Source: Methanosarcinaceae archaeon UBA470
Lineage (GTDB): Archaea > Halobacteriota > Methanosarcinia > Methanosarcinales > Methanosarcinaceae
Assembly: GCA_002508425.1 (NCBI GenBank)
Contig: DAKU01000027.1
Location: 2,949-12,971 of the forward strand
Length of the DNA stretch: 10,023 nt
Direction: 5' to 3'
Part shown: in pieces, positions 6,905 through 10,023 of the stretch
How positions within the stretch are numbered: the first letter of the stretch is position 1
Layout: each line of letters begins with the position of its first letter
Made by a program: the position numbers and the translations under genes
Notes under the pieces: model-generated
What the model was told of the DNA's origin: nothing
The model's input: the letters and a program-made list of their open reading frames with translations, nothing else
The model's database searches: none

Positions 6905-6926
6905 AATGCCTGCAGCTGCAGGTATT
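6905..6926 (+). terminator. Palindrome after leuB, possible terminator hairpin
   Basis: CCTGCAGCTGCAGG (6909-6922) is a perfect 14-base palindrome. Four flanking bases on each side also pair (one G-U), so the RNA could fold into a stem of about 9 pairs with a four-base loop. It begins 5 nt after the leuB stop and is followed by T-rich sequence (6927-6960), which fits a transcript end or 3'-stabilising hairpin for leuD-leuB. As DNA it could equally be a protein-binding dyad. Confidence 0.4.
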
Positions 6927-7024
6927 AACATTTATTTCCCTTTATTGAACAATTTATTCTTTGATATCGACAGAGAAGAGTATTTTTGCATGAGTAGTGT
7001 TATTTTATTCGACGAAGATAGCTG

Positions 7025-7104
7025 TTTAAATATTATTGTTCTTTTTTTATTAATTGCCATATATTAATAGTGGAATAACAGTTATCCCTCGCTAGATTTA
7101 AATA
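7025..7104 (+). promoter_or_regulatory. Two TTTAAATA boxes upstream of the corrinoid-like gene
   Basis: Exact copies of the archaeal TATA consensus TTTAAATA occur at 7025-7032 and 7097-7104, 72 bp apart. The proximal box should start transcription near 7127, leaving a leader of about 47 nt before the GTG at 7174. The distal box is followed within 10 bp by a run of seven T (7042-7048) and would give a leader over 110 nt, so it may be a second promoter or coincidental. The 250-bp spacer from leuB (6900) to here has no convincing gene. Confidence 0.5.
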
Positions 7105-7173
7105 TATCTTGGTTTTTGTCGAATATATTACAATGTTCCTGTTTCATCATTGAGGGATGCAGGAGGTAGTATT

Positions 7174-7725
7174 GTGCTAAAAACCAACGTGGAAAAAACA
7201 AAAGATGAGATCCTTTTCAAGATAAAGAAATCTATCAAGGAATTTGATGAGAAGGAAGTAAAGTCAGCTGTAACAGAAGGTATACGTAAGGGAGTAGATC
7301 CTGCAATACTTGCTGAAGACGGATGCATAGCAGCTATGAGAGAGGTAGGAGACATGTTTGAGTCTGATGAAGTACTACTTCTTCAGGTACTTGCTGCATC
7401 CTTAGCCATGAAAGCAGGTATGGAAATTCTAGCTCCTGAAATTGAAAAAGTGCATGCTGAACTCAAACACCACGATAAAGCTGTCATCAGCTCTCAAAAA
7501 GAGGAGGAAAACTCAATAAAGAAGTCTATATTGGAAGTAATGTTAATGGTAAACGATTTCGATGTTATAGAACTCACAGAAAATGAATCCATAATAGACT
7601 TCATTGAAAAAGATACTACTCTGAATATTCCCACAGACTGCAAAAAGCAGCTTGATGAAGTAATACATTCCCACCCAGAAGCTGCAATATTACAGCTCTG
7701 TGATGGTTTGGATAGAGTACGTTAA
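7174..7725 (+). CDS. Corrinoid-protein-like small protein with degenerate, truncated B12 domain
   Basis: 183 aa from a GTG at 7174. The frame is open from a TTG at 7150, but GGAGGT at 7162-7167, 6 nt before the GTG, decides the start. Residues about 8-92 match the helical cap of methyltransferase corrinoid proteins (MtaC/MtbC/MttC, methionine-synthase type): DPAILAEDGCIAAMREVGDMFESDEVLLLQVLAASLAMKAGMEIL in pattern. A Rossmann-like start follows: KKSILEVML and NDFDVIEL (116-134) align with the family's GKNIVKTMLEANGFEVIDL. The cobalamin-ligating D-x-H-x-x-G is replaced by E111-E-N113-S-I-K116, so the lower-ligand histidine is absent. The protein ends about where the third beta strand would be, without the later S-x-L and GG motifs. 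It probably does not bind cobalamin in base-off/His-on mode; a regulatory or partner-binding role is inference. No methyltransferase or activator gene is adjacent. Confidence 0.72.
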   Translation: MLKTNVEKTKDEILFKIKKSIKEFDEKEVKSAVTEGIRKGVDPAILAEDGCIAAMREVGDMFESDEVLLLQVLAASLAMKAGMEILAPEIEKVHAELKHHDKAVISSQKEEENSIKKSILEVMLMVNDFDVIELTENESIIDFIEKDTTLNIPTDCKKQLDEVIHSHPEAAILQLCDGLDRVR

Positions 7726-7743
7726 ATATTATATTCAAGCCTA

Positions 7744-7774
7744 TTTTAATTTTTTTGTTTTTCCTTAGTTTTTT
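7744..7774 (+). terminator. Oligo-T terminator after the corrinoid-like gene
   Basis: Three close T-runs (7750-7756, 7758-7762, 7769-7774) start about 20 nt after the stop codon. This is the pattern of hairpin-independent archaeal termination. It also argues that the gene ends here naturally and is not a frameshifted full-length corrinoid gene, since no reading frame continues the domain. Confidence 0.55.
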
Positions 7775-7797
7775 GTACCGCAAACAATGCTAGGATG

Positions 7798-7834
7798 GAG
7801 TATACCTCATCATTATGAAGATGAGTATACACTC
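7798..7834. repeat. GAGTATAC direct repeat within an imperfect dyad upstream of the coiled-coil gene
   Basis: GAGTATAC occurs at 7798-7805 and 7823-7830, 25 bp apart. Because GTATAC is itself palindromic, and CTCATC (7806-7811) pairs with GATGAG (7820-7825), the block also forms an imperfect inverted repeat with an eight-base centre. It sits 15-50 bp upstream of the candidate TATA box at 7848, where an activator or repressor site could lie. It is beyond the oligo-T terminator of the preceding gene, so it is more likely a DNA site than part of that mRNA. Confidence 0.4.
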
Positions 7835-7847
7835 TTGTGTAGACATC

Positions 7848-7858
7848 TTTATATAATA
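7848..7858 (+). promoter_or_regulatory. Candidate TATA box for the coiled-coil gene
   Basis: TTTATATAATA matches the archaeal TATA pattern. Initiation about 25 bp downstream (near 7880) gives a leader of about 65 nt before the ATG at 7946. Confidence 0.45.
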
Positions 7859-7945
7859 CAATTTACTTTTTTTAATTAGAGCTTGGGAATAAAAGATAAG
7901 CCGCAGACCACCGATATAAATTTGAAAAAAAAGGAAGCGATCAGC

Positions 7946-8257
7946 ATGGACAAAACGATAACAGATCTGGAAAAGAATCTTGATACCCTCCATGAGATGT
8001 TCAAGAAATACGCTCAAGTATCTCAGCAGTATCATAAGCAAATTTCTGACTCCAATATTAGCGAGGAAAAGAAGGCAGAACTGTTGGAAAAGCTAAAAGC
8101 TGAAAATGAGAAGGTAATAAGGGCAAAAATGCAGATCCAACAGCTGGAAATGAACCTGGAAGCTTTGAAGGGATCAAAAGCTAAAATGAGCCCAGTATCC
8201 ACTAGAGAAACTGAGAAGAAAACAGAAGACACTGCTTACCTTGTAGCATATTGCTGA
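7946..8257 (+). CDS. Small coiled-coil protein of unknown function
   Basis: 103 aa from the ATG at 7946, which has AAGGA (7931-7935) 10 nt upstream. The frame is open from a TTG at 7883, but that has no ribosome site and adds a low-complexity lysine-rich leader. Residues about 4-75 are strongly helical and charged (Lys, Glu, Gln, Leu), with hydrophobic residues spaced as in a coiled coil, for example KKAELLEKLKAENEKVIRA and MQIQQLEMNLEALKG. A short break, SDSNISEE, suggests two antiparallel helices or a hinge. The last 25 residues are polar and probably disordered. No transmembrane segment, signal peptide or metal motif is visible. It has its own promoter elements. Its last 22 bp overlap the 3' end of the convergent ABC ATPase gene. 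Function unknown; a prefoldin-like hairpin shape is conceivable but unproven. Confidence 0.66.
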   Translation: MDKTITDLEKNLDTLHEMFKKYAQVSQQYHKQISDSNISEEKKAELLEKLKAENEKVIRAKMQIQQLEMNLEALKGSKAKMSPVSTRETEKKTEDTAYLVAYC

Positions 8258-8946
8258 TTATCTCTTCTCTCCTCCTGTGACAGGGTTCCGTCCATTATAC
8301 GGATTACTCTGTCACAGTGCTTTGCAACTTCTGGGTCATGAGTCACTATAATGATAGTCTGCCCTTGAAGCTTTAATTCCTCGAATATCTTTACAATTTT
8401 GTCTCTTGTACTACTATCTACCTCTCCAGTAGGTTCGTCAGCTAGAATTATGGAAGGATTATTTGCAATGGCCCTTGCAATGGATACCCTCTGCTGTTCT
8501 CCTCCGGAAAGTTCATTTGGCCTGTGATGCAGGCGTTTTTCAAGTCCCAACCTCTGTAGCAGCTCTTCTGCTCTTTTCATCCTATTTTTTTTAGTCACAC
8601 CTGAAAATCTCATGGCAAGCTCTACATTCCCAAGAGCCGATAATGCAGGTAGCAGATTATAGTGCTGGAAGACAAAACCTATCATTTCCCGCCTTATTCT
8701 GGGTAGTTCCCTGTCAGACATAGCAGTGATATCAACACCCTTTATCACCACTGTTCCACTCGTGGGTTTTTCAAGGCAACCCACAAGAGCCATCAAAGTA
8801 GACTTCCCTGAGCCACTCGGCCCCATGATAGCAACAAGCTCTCCCTGTCCAACATTGAATGTGACTTCCCTTAATGCATTTACAGGGACTTTCCCTTGCA
8901 TGTACGTCTTACAAAGACCTTCTACCTGCAATATTTGTTCAACCAT
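8236..8946 (-). CDS. ABC transporter ATP-binding protein, MacB/LolD type
   Basis: 236 aa, full-length for this family. Seen in order: A-loop Y15 (CKTYMQG), Walker A GPSGSGKST (42-50), Q-loop Q94 in FVFQHYNLLP, signature LSGGEQQRVSIARA (146-159), Walker B IILADEPTGEVD (166-177) with E171, and H-loop H203 in VTHD. The spacer GFVFQHYNLLP and the D-E-P-T-G-x-x-D form are typical of LolD/MacB/FtsE ATPases, which drive mechanotransmission rather than a transport channel. Its ATG overlaps the end of the permease gene by 8 nt, and a GGAGG (minus strand, 8956-8960) lies 9 nt upstream inside the permease gene, so translation is coupled. The two products should form one membrane complex. The exported or extracted substrate cannot be told from the sequence. 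Confidence 0.95.
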   Translation of the reverse strand: MVEQILQVEGLCKTYMQGKVPVNALREVTFNVGQGELVAIMGPSGSGKSTLMALVGCLEKPTSGTVVIKGVDITAMSDRELPRIRREMIGFVFQHYNLLPALSALGNVELAMRFSGVTKKNRMKRAEELLQRLGLEKRLHHRPNELSGGEQQRVSIARAIANNPSIILADEPTGEVDSSTRDKIVKIFEELKLQGQTIIIVTHDPEVAKHCDRVIRIMDGTLSQEERRDNQQYATR

Positions 8947-10023
8947 GCCTCAGAGCCTCCATGGGGCTCATGCTAGCTGCCCTATAAGCCGGGTAGGCTC
9001 CTGATGCCATGCCAATAAGAGTCGCGAAAAGCATAGCAATGAAAAGTAGCCTGTAAGTTATTGTGAACAAGATTATACCTTTGGATGCAAGCCACAAATT
9101 AAGAGCATACGCTGCAGCACCTCCAGTAACGATACCAAGCACTCCTCCTATGACTCCCAGAAGAGCAGCCTCTCCGAGGGTTAAGAGTATTATGTCCTTT
9201 GTCTCCGCTCCCATTGCCTTCAGAATGCCGAACTCCCTGGTCCTCTCAGCAACAGACATAAGCATAGTATTCATTACACTCAAACCCCCTATGATAGCTG
9301 CAAGAATAGCAGAGCTGATAGTCACTACGCTGAAGATCAGCAATGACTGGCCTGCCTGCTCTTTCAGTTCATTGGGAGAAATTGTGTTCACCCCTTTTAC
9401 ACTCAATTCTATTCGTTTAGACAGAAGCTCAGCATCTACCCCCTGTGCCGGCTGAGCAAAGATATATGTGATGGAATTTTCAGCATTGTACACATCTTGA
9501 GCGGTATCAAGAGGAATCGTAGCGTAACTGTCAAAGATGGAGCCGGTGTATTCCATAATACCTACTACTGTAAACCTTTTCTCATTCAGTTCTAGGGTAC
9601 TGCCTATATCCAAATCATACTCTCCGGCAATGTTCTTTCCCACCACTGTCTGGTATGTATCTCCGGCAGTAAGGAATCTGCCTTCTTTGAGCTCCACAGG
9701 TTCCAGTACATTTCTCGATTTCCTTGGTGGTACACCCAGTACCTGTTTGCCACTCATACCAAACTGATCTTCATCAAACAATGTTACCAGCACCCCATAG
9801 GCATCCTCAACTCCTGCCACACGCCTTACATCAGAAACTTTGTGCTCGCTCAGACCTCCGCCAAAGATACCGCTTTCTGCAAAGACCCTTATTTTGTCGC
9901 TTGTGAGGCTCATGGACTTTTCAAAAGTCTGACCAAAATTCTCAGACATGGCTCCCATTACCACCAGGGCGAATATACCCAATGCTATGCCACAGATGGT
10001 CAGTGTGGTTCTTACCTTGCGTT
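8939..10023 (-). CDS. ABC transporter permease, MacB/FtsX family (5' end outside window)
   Basis: The frame does not begin at the TTG near 9982: upstream codons stay open to the edge and read RKVRTTLTICGIALGIFAL, the classic first membrane segment of MacB/LolC-type permeases. So only the extreme N-terminus is missing. After TM1 comes an extracytoplasmic MacB core domain (about 9940-9350), then the FtsX domain with three membrane segments (about 9343-9270, 9170-9080 and 9050-8985). The conserved cytoplasmic loop SVAERTREFGILKAMGA (about 9253-9203) contacts the ATPase, and the end PAYRAASMSPMEALRHG is typical. The partner ATPase gene overlaps the stop codon. Such permeases dimerise and export or extract peptides, lipoproteins or small molecules; the substrate is unknown. 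Confidence 0.92.
   Translation of the reverse strand, partial: RKVRTTLTICGIALGIFALVVMGAMSENFGQTFEKSMSLTSDKIRVFAESGIFGGGLSEHKVSDVRRVAGVEDAYGVLVTLFDEDQFGMSGKQVLGVPPRKSRNVLEPVELKEGRFLTAGDTYQTVVGKNIAGEYDLDIGSTLELNEKRFTVVGIMEYTGSIFDSYATIPLDTAQDVYNAENSITYIFAQPAQGVDAELLSKRIELSVKGVNTISPNELKEQAGQSLLIFSVVTISSAILAAIIGGLSVMNTMLMSVAERTREFGILKAMGAETKDIILLTLGEAALLGVIGGVLGIVTGGAAAYALNLWLASKGIILFTITYRLLFIAMLFATLIGMASGAYPAYRAASMSPMEALRHG

Noticed and set aside
6990..7067. 25-codon frame MSSVILFDEDSCLNIIVLFLLIAIY, ending hydrophobic
   Set aside because: It lies in the A+T-rich spacer, has no convincing ribosome site, and its hydrophobic tail comes from a run of T and AT-rich codons; coding cannot be supported.
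7726..7882. Possibility that the corrinoid-like gene is a frameshifted full-length corrinoid protein
   Set aside because: The downstream sequence is T-rich and in no frame encodes the missing S-x-L or GG motifs; the DxHxxG loss is also upstream of the truncation.
9063..9455. 130-codon plus-strand frame opposite the permease gene
   Set aside because: Shadow of the permease; the opposite strand gives a full FtsX-domain match.
9980..9982. TTG as start codon of the permease
   Set aside because: Codons upstream stay in frame to the window edge and encode the conserved RKVRTTLTICGIALGI segment, so the true start is outside the window.

Overview
The window most likely comes from a methanogenic archaeon of the Methanosarcinales type (a Methanolobus/Methanococcoides/Methanomethylovorans-like genome). 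This rests on an archaeal-type PurP, archaeal TATA boxes (two exact TTTAAATA elements), A+T-rich spacers with oligo-T stretches, strong GGAGG ribosome sites, and a protein derived from the corrinoid proteins of methylotrophic methanogenesis. The genus assignment is inference. No tRNA, rRNA, CRISPR array, insertion sequence or prophage gene was seen; this is mostly ordinary chromosomal housekeeping DNA with a few odd members.

Layout, left to right. Minus strand, 1-981: a membrane-anchored winged-helix regulator, followed 16 nt downstream by the first 20 codons of a truA-type tRNA pseudouridine synthase that runs off the left edge. A 129-bp divergent spacer (982-1110) carries a cluster of four related operator-like half-sites. 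Plus strand, 1111-3625: purP (purine biosynthesis) and, 43 nt later, an FAD-dependent dehydrogenase with a ferredoxin-like CxxCxxCxxxC cysteine set. 3815-5116: a short HerA/FtsK-type ATPase that appears to be read from a nearly leaderless mRNA. 5255-6899: leuD and leuB, the isomerase small subunit and the dehydrogenase of leucine synthesis (probably shared with the citramalate route to isoleucine). 7174-7725: a small protein with an intact corrinoid-protein cap domain but a shortened cobalamin domain that has lost its DxHxxG motif. 7946-8257: a small coiled-coil protein of unknown role. Minus strand, 8236-10023: an ABC exporter of the MacB/LolCDE type, the ATPase overlapping the end of its permease by 8 nt; the permease continues past the right edge.

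How the genes relate: leuD-leuB is a clear two-gene metabolic unit, and permease-ATPase is one translationally coupled exporter. purP and the flavoprotein may be co-transcribed, but no shared pathway is evident. The regulator and truA are probably co-transcribed. The coiled-coil gene and the ABC ATPase gene converge and overlap tail to tail by 22 bp.

Nothing here amounts to a demonstrable new multi-gene system. The best candidates for new biology are the cobalamin-motif-less corrinoid-like protein with its own strong promoter, and the membrane-bound regulator with a sequon-rich outer loop next to an operator-like repeat cluster.
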